DNA from: Ophioderma brevispina
Taxonomy: Eukaryota; Echinodermata; Ophiuroidea; Amphilepidida; Ophiodermatidae
Length of the DNA stretch: 64,000 nucleotides
Assembly (NCBI GenBank): GCA_023653785.1
Contig: JAMKCH010072306.1
Location: 1-64,000, forward strand
Direction of reading: 5' to 3'
The stretch's first letter is position 1. The number at the start of each line of letters is the position of its first letter. The position numbers and the translations under genes were made by a program. Positions 35,157 through 46,818 of this stretch are shown one piece after another. The notes below the pieces were generated by a model, which saw only the letters and a list, made by a program, of their open reading frames with translations, did no database searches and was not told where the DNA came from.

Positions 35157-36763
35157 GCTGCTCCCTAAGTTAAACTTGGTTGTGTCCCCTCATGCAGTTT
35201 GGCGTACCATATAAACAATCCGATTCACACAACATCGTGTCCCATCAGCGCACCAAGTTTTGAAAAGCGTCAGCTCGTTGGGCCGAGCGGGTCACCATGC
35301 AAGCAAACCGCTTCCCCCTGTTCCTGCCGACCTCTCGATACCCGGTTCCCGCCCTGATAAGGTTCGAAGGGTCCATCTTGGGGGCAAATAACATATATAC
35401 TTACCCGTTTCGTGCATGAAAAACCGATGGGTCAAAATTATTGCTATGAGTCATACTGACGCAGACATGCATTTGAATTCTTTGGGTGACAGCTTGTATA
35501 CAATTTGAGGTCAAGTTTTGTGACCCTATAGACTATGTAGAACATTGTTACGTCGTGACCATAATTACGGAACCAAATGCCAACATTGTAAATAAGGCAA
35601 GACGAACAATTTCGGACACCAGTTTCAACCCATCGGGAAGCCCTGGGGCAGGATGCCCCCCGGATACTTGCACCTTCAGAGACCCCTGGCACCTTTGAAC
35701 CTAGTGCGCCCCCTCCCCCGCTTTTTTCAAAATCGCTATTTGCAAACACCCCACCCCCCCCAACCCCCACACACCAAAACCCAACAAACCAACTGGGTCC
35801 GCTTTCTCTCCAAAAGCCCCCTCCCCCGCCCTGCTTCCGCCCCCCCCTTCCGCTTCCGTCCTGGTACCCCCCCCGCTTTGGCTCACTTTCCCGTCGCCGG
35901 CGCCGATCCCTTCCGCCCGGGACGCCGACCCCTGGCGTTTCCCCCGCACCACGCCCACAGACCGTCAACAAGCAGACTGTTTTCCCCCAAGTTTGCACGG
36001 TCTCTCACCTTTGTGGTTTTACGCTCCGTCACGTCTGCGGTCCCCCTTTCGGGCCTCTCCCCCCTTTGTTGCTTCCCGTTCTGGCCCCCCTCCAGGCGGC
36101 CTACAAATTACCTGGATGTTGTATCTCATTCCATCTGGTGTGGGGTATGTTATTTTTAGGGTGTCAACTCTATTTCGTTCTGCCAATGGCCTCGACTATT
36201 CATTTGAGAGCCCAAATTGAAGAAAATTCATATTTTGTGAAAATTGTGCCCAGTGCGCTTTAATAGGAGCCCAGTAGCAGTTTACACTCCAGGGTTAAGA
36301 AACTCGGCCCAAACGCCAAACGTGAGTTTTCCTAATCTTTTGATGACACAAATGCACATTGAAACACACCGTTTGACTGGCCAAGTTGACCTTTCCAAAT
36401 TTAACCGTTACTTAATGGTACTCCTTATTTAAAAAGTTCCCCCACATTCCCAGAGGGTGGACCAAAATTTCTGATTCAGCACCTTTCAAACTATAGGAAA
36501 ACATCTCAAACTTACGTGGACTTGAATTGCTTGCATTAGCTTCGAATGATTTTTTCTCTGCCCTGGACAACTACATTGTTTCAACTACGATTTATCGTGG
36601 GACATGGTCATTTCCCACCTACTGCCCATCCCCTACTTGGACCATCCCTTGGACAAGTATGGATGGTGACACGGTGGGTGAAATTTACGAAAAGAACAGC
36701 GCGACCAGGTTTTTTATGCAGAGATCGACGTGGACCGATTACAACAAAACAGTTGTAGTATTC

Positions 36764-36990
36764 ATATGAGCTTTTAATACGATCCCCCCCCCAGCGCTCT
36801 ACGGGGATTAACGATTTCGTCTATTCAGTTTGCCTTTAATTGGATCGCAAGCCCTATATGTAATGCTTCATTCCCGAAATCGAAATTTCATCTCGAGTAG
36901 ACTATGGTAATTATGATCATTCAAGCCATGCTATGAATTTCTCTTCTTTCTTCCCTTTCTCTGTCTCTTCTTTTTCTTTCTCCAACTCAT
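36764..36990 (+). repeat. Dispersed repeat R, copy 1
   Basis: AGCGCTCTACGGGGATTAAC, ATTCAGTTTGCCTTTAATTGG, ATCGCAAGCCCTATATGTAA, CCCGAAATCGAAATT, GAGTAGACTATGGTAATTAT and CATGCTATGAATTTCTCTTC occur in this order. The same order is found at 54,836-55,066. Both copies end in a TCTCTTTCTTTC-rich tract. The two are 18 kb apart, direct, and diverged by many small changes. Confidence 0.7.
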
Positions 36991-39900
36991 AGTTCTCTGT
37001 CTCTTGACGCCCTTCGTTCTTTGGGGGGCCCCCCTTCCTCCCCTCGTGCTGTACTTTGCCCTTGGCCCCCCCCCCTTTTTCCCCTCCCCCCCGTTTTTGC
37101 TCTTTCCCCCCGGTTACCCGTCCCCCCGCTTTTTTGTTCCACACCCGGCAACAACATCTCCATCCAACAATACACCACCACAGGTTCTCCCCCCACCCCA
37201 CCGGGCTCCTCTTTTCCGTCTCTTTGTAGGCGCCCGTGCCTCCCCCCGTTTTCTCCGTTTTTTTGCGCCTGCTGTCCTGCCCGCCAAACGGCCACTTTGC
37301 CGTTTTGGCCATGCGTCTTTTAATCGTCCGGTGGGGGCCCTATCGTTCCTTTGTTCCGTTTGCCGGCGAACCGCTGTACCCTTTTTTTGCCCCCCGCGCC
37401 CTTTCCCCCCCCTTCGCCCCCTGCCCTTTTTTTTGGTCCCCCCCGCCCCCTTCTTTTTTCCTTTGGTTGTTCTTTTGCCCCACACCGCCACCCATTTCGT
37501 CCCTTTTCCCCCTGTTTCTTTCCCCCCCCCTGTTTCACGCCTCCCCCACTCCCCTGCCCCCCCCCAGCTCTGCCCCCCCGTCGCGGCCACACACACAACC
37601 ACCCAACCTTGACCCCCTGTGGCGGCCTGTTGCCCCCGCGTCGGTGGTCCACCCCCCCCACTTACTAGATTATCCACCAACCCCACCTAAGAGGCCCCCC
37701 CTCTCCCCGGCACTAGAACCACCGTTTCGCTCCTGAGAGTCCCCGTAAGTCTCCTTCCCATCCCCCCCGCCCCTTACCGCACTCGCACACCCCACATACA
37801 ACGCCGCCCCCCCCCACTTAAGCTTCACCTCCTCGACCGCCCCCCCCTTCCAAGCGCCCCGACCTTCTCCGGCCCTCCTCCCTTCCGTCCCCCTATACTT
37901 CCCCCCCACATTGGAGGGTCCATGCAAACATATCCGCTTTCTCGCTCTTGAAGCCACAAACGACATCAGTAACAGATCCCCCTACCCTCACTGCCCACAC
38001 AGCCCCCCCCCCCGGGTCTGTGTGTCCTTTACCCTTCCCTTCCCCCCGTTGTCCTTCCCCCTCCCTCTCCCCCCTCTTCCCACCCCTTGGTGCGGCCGAC
38101 CCTCGGCCCCCCTGTGTCCGTTCCGCCCCCTTCGCTTGCCCGCCCCCCACCCCACGCACTTCGCCTTGGCTGTCTCCCGGCGCCTTGCCGCGTGTTTCTT
38201 CCTGGCTGTTTCTTCGGTGCCGTCGGGCCCCCTGCGTCTCGGGGTCGGTTCCGGGGCCCCGCGCCGCCGTGGTTCCGCTGTGTGTTCCTTGCCCGCCTCC
38301 CCTGCCCCTGGTCTGTCTTTCTCTCCCTTGCCCGGCTCGGGGGCCTGGCCCCGCGCCTTTTTGCGGGCGGCTGTTGGCCCCCCTTGTGTTTATTCGTCCC
38401 CTGCCCCCCGCGGCCGACGTGGCGGTGGGGCTGTGTGTTGGGGTTCGCGCCGTCTTCCTTCCGAGGGCCACCCCCCCCTGGCCCCCTCCGCCGCCCTTGT
38501 CCCGCCGCCCGCCCCCGGGCCCCCCCCCCCCGGGCCCCCGATGCCCTGCGGTGTTTGCGTCCCTTGGCTTGCCCCTCCCCTCCCCCTGCTTTGCCGCCTT
38601 TTTTCCCTGTTCTTTGGTTTCTCCCCCCACTTCCACCCCACCCACCCCCCCCAGCCGCCGTGTGGGCTCCCCGTGTTTGCCGCCGGTGGCCCTGTGGTTT
38701 TCCTGTCTAGTACCTTGATCTGCTACGCGTCCTCCCCCATGATGCTTGCAACGCTCCGGCGCAGTTCCGCCTGCCCCCCCCCCCATTTCGGCCCCCCCGA
38801 AACCACGACACACAAACAGCCCCTGTTAGGTACCCGCGATTTTAGCTTACCAACACCGTTACCTTAAAATGCGTGTAAGCAAAACGCGATAACTATTTTT
38901 AACCATTGGTGCTTAAACAGAAGCTGAACCCCGAGTAGTAACATCGTCGTTACATCTGAAAGCCAGCTCACCTTGAATGACTACGTCAGGCCCTATGGGT
39001 CTTAAGGATGCGCGCACACAGTGTTCTCATGGCTTTCCGTCAGGTTTCCGGTGCTTACACCCCCTGGGCGGCCTGCTAAGCCCACATCGGTTGTGTCCCT
39101 AGGCCCGTGCCCCCGACCGTCCCCTTGCCCGGCCCCCCTCCTTCAACACTTCGTCCACTCGCCCGCCCCAGCCCATCGTTAAATTATCGATGCCAAACAC
39201 ATTGGCGGCGTTCACCCCCGTGCTACCTTTCACCCTTCCTTTTTGGCCTCCCGTTACTTCACTCTAGTTTCTTACACAACCTCACACAAAAACACGTTGG
39301 CCCCCTGGGGGGGTTAACATCCAGCCCGCTCCACACCTTTGGACAAACGTGAAGCTTAGGACTCTTTCGCTCTATTCGCTGTCCCTTTTGGCCCGTATGT
39401 AGATTGGTAACTTCCACCGACATTCACCATGGCCTCCGCCATAAATTGCGGCGCACAATGAACAATACCAAAACTAACAAAAAGAGCCAAGGTGCATAGA
39501 TACCCCGCGCCCCCTTTTTTAACTACAACACATAACAACACAATGTGAAAAGGCCAAGCCTGACGAAAGATACAGGACCATTAATAAAAAAACACAAAAT
39601 AATTACCGTTTTCTTTTAGGTTGTTTAAAAGCTTGGTGAGAAATTTCTTCAATGATAAGATACCGAACGATCTAGATTGATTTGCTAAGGTAGCATATTA
39701 CCCCTAAATACATGGGCTAATTTAGAGAATAACAGCTAAGGACTATCTCTACCCAGGTAACATACCCGACAGGAGGATATATGGTGTAGACTCGATTATT
39801 ACCGCCACTCCAGCCCCACATCAAATCGATCACCCTCTTCTGTAATGAAACAGGTATGCACTTTTTCTGACTTGCCCAAATTTTTGTCAGACACCAACAT

Positions 39901-40999
39901 TTTTTTATCTTTCTTTACAACAACCCAGCACCCGAACACCAACACCAAAATATCCCCACCACCGGGTATTCTTTATGATGAATGAAAATCCAATCTCATG
40001 TAAATAACTTTTGGTGAAATGTTTTTAACACATGTTCTTGTTCTTAGATTGCATAGAACCTTTAATTATTAAACCCTCATGTTCACCCCCAACTGTGAAC
40101 CATTGTAGGACAAACCCCTTCCTCTATTCCCTTTCGCTTCCCGCCGCCTTTCGCGCCCCCCGCCTCTTGACCCCCTCCTCCCCCTTCCTAGCATTTGCGG
40201 TCTGAATTTAGTTCCTTCTTCGGCTCCCCATGTGTGGCCTCTGTCCTCCCCCCCCCCTTGTGCCGATGTCTTTGTTCTCTCTCCTTTGCCATCCCTGCTT
40301 TCCCTTTCCCTTCCTGTCCCCCCCTGGTCGCTACTGTGCCTCTTCTTTTGTTCCCCACCCCCCTTGCCGGCTCTTCGGTGCCCCCGTTACACATGTCGCA
40401 GTTACACAACCCCTTGGCTTTCCCCTAGCTTACTGACACCAACACCAGACCACAAAACACACTTACACCACAACCACCACACACAAAAAGTGTGTTCATT
40501 CCCCCCCCTTTCCCCCCCATAATCTTACCACACCACAAAACAACAAACTTCCGTCCCCTTGTTTGGTGGCCCATGTCCCCTCCCCTGCTCACACCAACAC
40601 ACAAACACACCCCTACTTGAATTCCTGTGCACCCCATTCGTCATTTTACAAACCTGCGACCACCCCCTTGTCTCACACCACACACCACCGCATCCAACAA
40701 TCTATCTAGACAGAGCACACAAACAAACATTGGAATAAAAACGCTCGATGTCATTCGGCGGACCACACACAACAAAAATACCAACCCAACCCAAACAAGA
40801 GACAAAACGGTACCACCAACCCCGAACAACAGGTTGGAAAAGGACAAAAACCAGATACGACAACAAATATATTACGACCAAAACACCACAAGGTTATTCC
40901 AGAAATCAGGAAAAAACAATAAACCTAAATAACAGATAATATCCTAGTTTTACTAACATCCATTATTTAAAAATATAACTTTAAGTACACCATCTTGTT

Positions 41000-43900
41000 T
41001 TGGCTCAGTCCACCAATCACGAAAACATAGAGCGAGCACCGAGACAAAGCTGGACGCCAGCCAAAATGTTTCTTGTGTAGACAAAGAGATGCAAATGAGT
41101 GGTGTAGGAACCACTTGAGACAAGCTGGGACCAAATCGACCACTGGCCTACGCAATTCCCACAACACACCCATCTAATTTATCTATGGATTACAAAAAGT
41201 ATATGTTTTGCTTTTGCACTATTTTGTGACCTCCTTCTAGGCTTTGAAGCATAAGAATTATGACAAAAATTACCTTTGGAGGTAATTTTTACGGATAAAT
41301 AATGGTTCTAGAGCAAATTAAATGTGATCAATCATCTAGGCCAACCATTGTGCTAACCTTCAGTTAGGCCCAAGACCTTAACTATATAAAACATTGCCAT
41401 CGGGACCTAGTTTACCATTTTCCAACTTCATTATCAACGATTTGGCATGAACAAAATGTTCAAATAGGTTGATACATCCATTTCTGGTTATATTTTTAAT
41501 TTGTTTATGTTGTTTACAGTATTTAAAACATTCCATATTTGTTTCAGCACAGGTGTTACTACATACAAGATTTGCCAAATTATACTTTTGTTTGTTGAGC
41601 AGGCGTAACAGGCTGTTAACCAACAGACTCGTTACCCGAAATTTAGGTAGATTGCTAGCAGGAAGTGCTAGTATATGAAACTTTGTTTGTAACTAGAAGC
41701 TGTGGCAGAAGAGGACCTTGGTGGTTCAGCACACAAGGCCAGTGAAATTTTGCAATAGGATTTAGAACACTGATGCTTTGCTGTGAGGAATTAATGCGAG
41801 CATGTCTGCAAGTTGAGGCTAATTAGTCATGAATAGTTGGAGAATGGCTCTCAATGTAAGATACCCGAAGAGACATTAAAGTCCTACTGCATTAGCAAAA
41901 ACGGAAAATAAATTAAATTCCGCCCGACTTTATCCAAAAAATGATTGTCGTTGGTAGGTTCTCTCGATGCAACGACGAAAGTCCACAAAGCAGGTTCAAT
42001 GGGAACGTATACGAAAGTAGGCAAGTGTACAGACCAAGGTTTGCGGTTTCTTTCCGGAACCATGTTAAGTTAAAGATAACCAATAAAACTTGCATGAAAG
42101 GGTCACGGTAGGTGGACTACAACCCGAACAGAGAATTGAGGGGAAATTCGAACCTAAAATTAAATGCATTAGATTTGGAACAATAACATAAATTTCATAT
42201 AAAAACTGTTTTAGTTAATACGGAAGATTAAAGTAACCCAAAGAGTAGGGGAACTATTACAGTAAATAAAGTTCTTCCATGAAATACCGATGCATATAGG
42301 TCGCAATTAACTGTGCTGAATAAGCTTTATGTAGACGTATGCGTGCTGGTTGCGTGAACGGACCAGGATTAAACCTGGCCACAGGAGGAACTAACAAAAC
42401 AGATACTAACCTACGGAAAAACGCAACAATTTGTATGTATAAATGTTAAACTGACCCTATTATTTTAATGTGAAAAAAGCAGTCAAGGTAATTAGGCGAG
42501 CCGAAATTGATGCCACAGAAAAATTAAAATGGAGCGGCATAATAGCTGGAAATTAAAAAATATAACATGAAACAAACTGGGTATGGGTTTGTGTAGGCTA
42601 GAACCAGTATTACGATAAGGCCCACGCACCGATGTAGAGAGGATTAGAACAGTGAACACCAATGTTGTAAAGGTTAGGGCTGGAAACTTGAAATAGGTTG
42701 GCCTGACGGTTACACACTGGGGATTTGTAACTGTTGGAGTTTAAATATGGCCCTAACGCTTCGCATGGCAAAAAAAAAAAGAGACGTAGGATGTTACTGG
42801 TCTGATTAAAAACCTGACATAACTTAACGCAGTATGATACGAAACTACTCCAGCCCAGTGTCATTGGAAGGTTGCAAATTGTTTACCCAGGCAGACATGG
42901 TGGAAAACTAAATAGGATGTAACCGGGTCTTACAAACAATTACAATGGGGATACAGCTGTCATTAACAAGTCTGCGAGGCCATATGTTCAAAGGGCGTGC
43001 ACGAGTGTCTTAAAACACAAACAGAAAATTAAATGTTACAAGTGTTATAGTCCTGAACAAGTATAATCTTTTGTATGAGTACTGCTACTCTTCATGACAC
43101 ATGAAAGCAGAGCAAATTGAATGAGATCGACCAAATTATGCTGCAGCGCAATTCTCTGAGTGGTGCAGTATGTTTACGAAGAAATTTATTACATGTCGAT
43201 GAGGACTAGGTGATTAAAGTTACTCTCATTGAAACATCGCCGCGGGCGGTACACACTACCATGGGAAACAAAATTTGGATAATTACAAACGGGAGGAGTA
43301 TTTGCACCTGAACTAAAGGGGAAACAATACTCTCACCGAGATTTCGTGGCCCACTTCCTCTGGCATAATTGCAACAGTTTGTGAAAAAGCCTCCTACCGG
43401 AAAGGATTGACATCCAGCATCGGCAACATGTCCTCGCCTTGGTAAAAAACGCTGGTTAGATAAGGTCTTGTGTGTTGTTTTCCCGTGAGGCAGAAACTTG
43501 TCGTTTTGTTACGATAACAATACGTTTGATCCCGAATTGATGAAGAATGAGAAGAAACACACGCTAGTCAGCGCCCAGCAAAGTTGTATTGGTATCCCAA
43601 ATTAGTCATACTTAGAAAGTGTCCGGCAACTCACCACAACGCAGAGAATGCTTTGAGATCGGCCGATGAGAATTCTCCCGCACCCAAACCTTGGAACAGC
43701 CCCAACCTTAGAGGAATATCCTTCCAACATTGGTGAACGTCATGGGGAGCGGCATGGTAGTTCCCCGAAGAATTTTTGAGCCGTGATGTGGACTCCTGGA
43801 TTGTGGTCAATGACTACGAGTACGACGCCATTACCTTGCTGATCTGAACGGTGTTTCTAAGGTATTTAATTGATTTTAATTTGCTAAAATTGGAACCCGC

Positions 43901-44190
43901 GAAACCTCCTGTACAAATTATTGCTGCATGCTGTGAACATACGCTTCACTATTAAAAGTTCGCGATTCCAATTCTGCCTGGGATACAGAAACCAAGTGTT
44001 AATGCTCGGCAAGCAAATTTTGAACTACTCCAGAGAGGAGATTCGCGTGTGCCAGGTAAAAACAAAATTCAGAAAAAATGACCCGACTGAAGAGCCTTGT
44101 CATTGGCTTTAAACCATTGCAGTGACGTAACTCTTTTTACTAAACGTGGTCGAATTTCTATGAATCTTCAGTCGTACCATGTCTTAGGTA
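41000..44190. other. No recognisable gene
   Basis: Composition returns to normal. Open frames up to about 84 codons occur with no recognisable motif. I found no TIR element or tandem repeat. Confidence 0.4.
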
Positions 44191-44192
44191 GA

Positions 44193-44232
44193 TTGTATAC
44201 GAATCTACGGTTAAGTGTGGATTCGTATACAA
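44193..44232. repeat. Hairpin with perfect 13-bp arms
   Basis: TTGTATACGAATC is followed after 14 bases by GATTCGTATACAA. The central GTATAC words are themselves palindromic. It is isolated from any other feature I could define. Confidence 0.8.
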
Positions 44233-45174
44233 ATGCGGGGGACGTTAACTCGCACATTAACATGATTAAAGAAAAATTCGTTAGAAAATGATCAGATTTA
44301 GTAAATAGATTGACATGTTAACCGAATATCACATGGGTCACAAAATAATTCAAACAGAAATCTTTGAAAATAAAGATGGCGGATACCGCGTTATTGTTGT
44401 TGTTCTGACTTTTGTTTGTACTTTTATTATTTTGTACACGGGTTTTTTAAAACTTTATGCACTCCAACAGAGTTACATGTTTGATTTAAAATTTCACTAT
44501 TTTCTTATAAATGCTATGGTTGATCTCTTTCATGCCTTCATAATTCCTTCAAACTTATTTCAGGCCTGGAATCTTTGTCGGGATTTTTAAACATGTAAAC
44601 CTTTGGTTTCTTTGTTTGGCTAAAAGATATATACTTTTTATTTTTTTCTAAAGTATTTCAATCTTTAAAATTTTCTACGTATAGTGATAACATGTTAAGC
44701 CTATGCTTGAATTTCATACTCCGCGGCACATTTCGCGGATTGCTAATTTCTTACAAATGCGGGGTTAATTCTGTTTCCCTAAATGTCTCATGTAACATGC
44801 GGTTATGTTAGGCTCGGTAATTGATATCGTTTAGAATGTTAATGCAGTTTTACAGTTCAATCGAGTGTTACTATTGATTTTTTTAAATCATTGTGAATTT
44901 TTTTATCATATGATTATGATGAGTGTGATGTCAAAACGAACAAATTGGCGGGGGACGGGGCATATATCTTTAACAGTAGGGTTCGCAACAAGTTTTAGGG
45001 GGCTGACGCGGGGGTTTACAAAATTGTAGGGTTGATTGAGTAGACTATCCATATGCTATTCCGACCGAACCGTACACGAACAAAGGCCCCTATATTGAAC
45101 ATTTCATCTTGTAATGGCCAACAAAAAGCTTTTCTCAGGTCTTTTGCCCGCAACCCCAGCGTCAGTTTACTTTT

Positions 45175-45371
45175 TTAGTCACAACCGGCCTGTGCTACAT
45201 GGCTTTTTTCTTTATCGTTATTTGCTTTGGGCTCATTTTTAAAAACTGTCGATAAACCACGAAAAATATCAAAATGCAATTCCATATATCGCAATTTTAA
45301 AAAATCTATGTAGCGTGAAGCTGAAAGCTGGACAATTTGGGTAGGGACGGCCTCCGAGACCGCGAGTCTGC
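45175..45371 (-). CDS. Candidate terminal exon, family unknown
   Basis: On the minus strand an acceptor-like ATGTAGCAG precedes an open stretch that starts near 45,371 and ends at a TGA at 45,175. The peptide (TRLAVSEAVPTQIVQLSAS onwards, ending KSHVAQAGCD) is not low-complexity, but I do not recognise it. About 200 bp upstream on the same strand is another open stretch (45,578-45,763) that could be a preceding exon. Support is limited to openness and one splice-like word, so this may be chance. Confidence 0.2.
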
Positions 45372-45577
45372 TACATATGACCACTTATACAATTTGGTGA
45401 AAAATAAAGTATAGCTATTGACCCAGAAGATGTAGCTTTAGCGAACAGTTACCCCAAATGCCATTTTTCCTCAAAAAATCGACGTTATTAAGCAAAGTTT
45501 GGCTTCCAGATTTAGGAAAAATTTGATAATTTCCAACAAATTTTATAACATTTTAAAAAAAGAATAATTTTATGAAA

Positions 45578-45763
45578 TTATATATAAACTGCATGAAAAA
45601 GGAGTTTTCTATACCAGAAGGTTGAATATGAGACCCATATTTGCGGCACTTCCCTATGGATATTAATGTTGAGTACCATTCCCCGGGACCAATTTTGGTC
45701 GAAATGATGCAACATTTCACGCAAACTTTCTATAGACTGCAAACTCTGGACAAAGTTGTACAT
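45578..45763 (-). CDS. Candidate exon or short open frame, family unknown
   Basis: An ATG at 45,763 opens 61 codons including LREMLHHFDQNWSRGMVLNI and REVPQIWVSYSTFW. A donor-like CTTCTGGTATAG lies at about 45,620, inside the frame. The adjacent upstream stretch is open in a different frame (45,780-45,880, including FGNIFNDRLMRVDTG), so a frameshift or sequencing indel would be needed to join them. The plus strand is also open here for 115 codons, so coding direction is undecided. Confidence 0.18.
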   Translation of the reverse strand: MYNFVQSLQSIESLREMLHHFDQNWSRGMVLNINIHREVPQIWVSYSTFWYRKLLFHAVYI

Positions 45764-45999
45764 AGTGTAATCCTGGCATTATCCGGGGGGAATTCGTACA
45801 TTTCAACATTAAATCTCTTTCCTGTATCAACTCTCATGAGTCGGTCGTTAAATATGTTTCCAAAGTGTATGGATTCTGCAGGAAGCTTGAATCTACGTTT
45901 ATGGAAAATTCGTCTGCCTTATATATTCCCAGGTATTAATCCTAAATCCATTGCTCCCTGGCAAGTGCATCCGAACCTATGGTTGTAATCCAAGTGCAT

Positions 46000-46815
46000 A
46001 TCCCGGTGGATTGATAAATTAATTAAAATCTTGTCCGTAGAAACTTGTATCCATCAGGCGCGTGGTCATGAATGGGTACCTGAGACTCAGCCGCACTGTG
46101 ATAGAGCAAAGACTAGAGGATTTTAACTGCATCCTACATGTACTGATGTGTTGGACTCGATAAGGAGGAGAATCGATCATTACTTGATCATGCCAATTAA
46201 CAGCTCAAACTCTTCGACTCATCACGGAATGAGTACAATATGCAAAATTTACGGAATGTTTGTTACGGACATGATTTGACATTTGAGCAATCAATTATGG
46301 TTAAGTCAGGGAAAACCTCTCGCAGAGAGGTCGTAGTTCCAAATAATTCGGCTCGCCTAGATTCGGAACTACGAATCCACTCTTCTTGACGGTTTCCCTT
46401 TAACATAGCCACAAGAAAAAGCACACACCGTGATTGGTCAAAACAAAAGAAAACAGGACTCCAAAATTGCCATAAAGGGCAATCGTTGTTAATAATAATC
46501 AATACCATTGCTTGAAATGTAGGCCTACTCAAGTAACAAACTACTGACCACCCTTCATGTTTGTGTGAATTGTTTACCTTTGAAAATGAATGAGAGAATA
46601 TTTCAACCATGAACCTGAACCCATGAGACGTACACTTGAATCACTTGAATACATTTACAAAATAATTAAGTTGATTTCAATTGGAGAGAAATTTAAATTA
46701 AAAGGGGCCTACATGCTTTTCTTGTCAGTCCCTTTATCATCACTTTCGAAAGCTGTAGCTTAGAGTTTAGCTATAAAAATGAGGCAATTTACAACTGAGA
46801 ACATTTTTTTTATTA
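46000..46815. other. No recognisable gene
   Basis: A 115-codon minus-strand open frame (46,263-46,610) has no recognisable motif. CGTAGTTCC and GGAACTACG form a hairpin at 46,331-46,372. A GATTGGTCA word near 46,432 resembles a CCAAT box but has no supporting context. Confidence 0.35.
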
Positions 46816-46818
46816 CAG

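Larger units (their letters stand above)
34440..40940. other. Strand-asymmetric C-rich, A-poor domain
   Basis: Composition departs sharply from the rest of the window. The plus strand is dominated by C and T with many C-runs. From 38,159 to 38,391 there are 233 consecutive bases without a single A, and from 37,379 to 37,481 another 103. Around 40,440-40,930 the bias changes to A and C with few G. More ordinary AT-rich patches remain at about 36,160-36,780, 38,870-39,060 and 39,540-40,080. Because stop codons need A (plus) or T (minus), open frames of 150-318 codons appear on both strands in several phases. They are proline/arginine/glycine-rich and overlap each other. I treat them as compositional artefacts. 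A basecalling or consensus failure in low-coverage sequence is a serious possibility. Confidence 0.75.

Noticed and set aside
35281..35372. GGGCCGAGCGGG and GGTTCGAAGG as possible tRNA A and B boxes
   Set aside because: Spacing of about 77 bases is too long for a tRNA and the arms do not fold.
35444..36159. 184-codon minus and 168-codon plus open frames
   Set aside because: They overlap on opposite strands in C-run-rich sequence. The translations are dominated by P/R/G and homopolymer readings.
37004..37736. Overlapping open frames of 100-202 codons on both strands
   Set aside because: Same cause: C-runs and lack of A remove stop codons. Five or more mutually overlapping frames cannot all be genes and none has a recognisable domain.
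37911..38867. 318-codon plus-strand open frame, with 256-, 207- and (opposite strand) 306-codon frames over the same bases
   Set aside because: All frames on both strands are open because A is almost absent from the plus strand. The peptides are proline-, arginine- or glycine-rich and carry no motif. They are compositional by-products.
44315..44590. 91-codon plus frame with DGGYRVIVVVLTFVCTFI, loosely like the first membrane segment of SLC16-type transporters
   Set aside because: Key conserved aromatic positions of that signature are missing and there is no continuation. AT-rich DNA readily yields hydrophobic runs.
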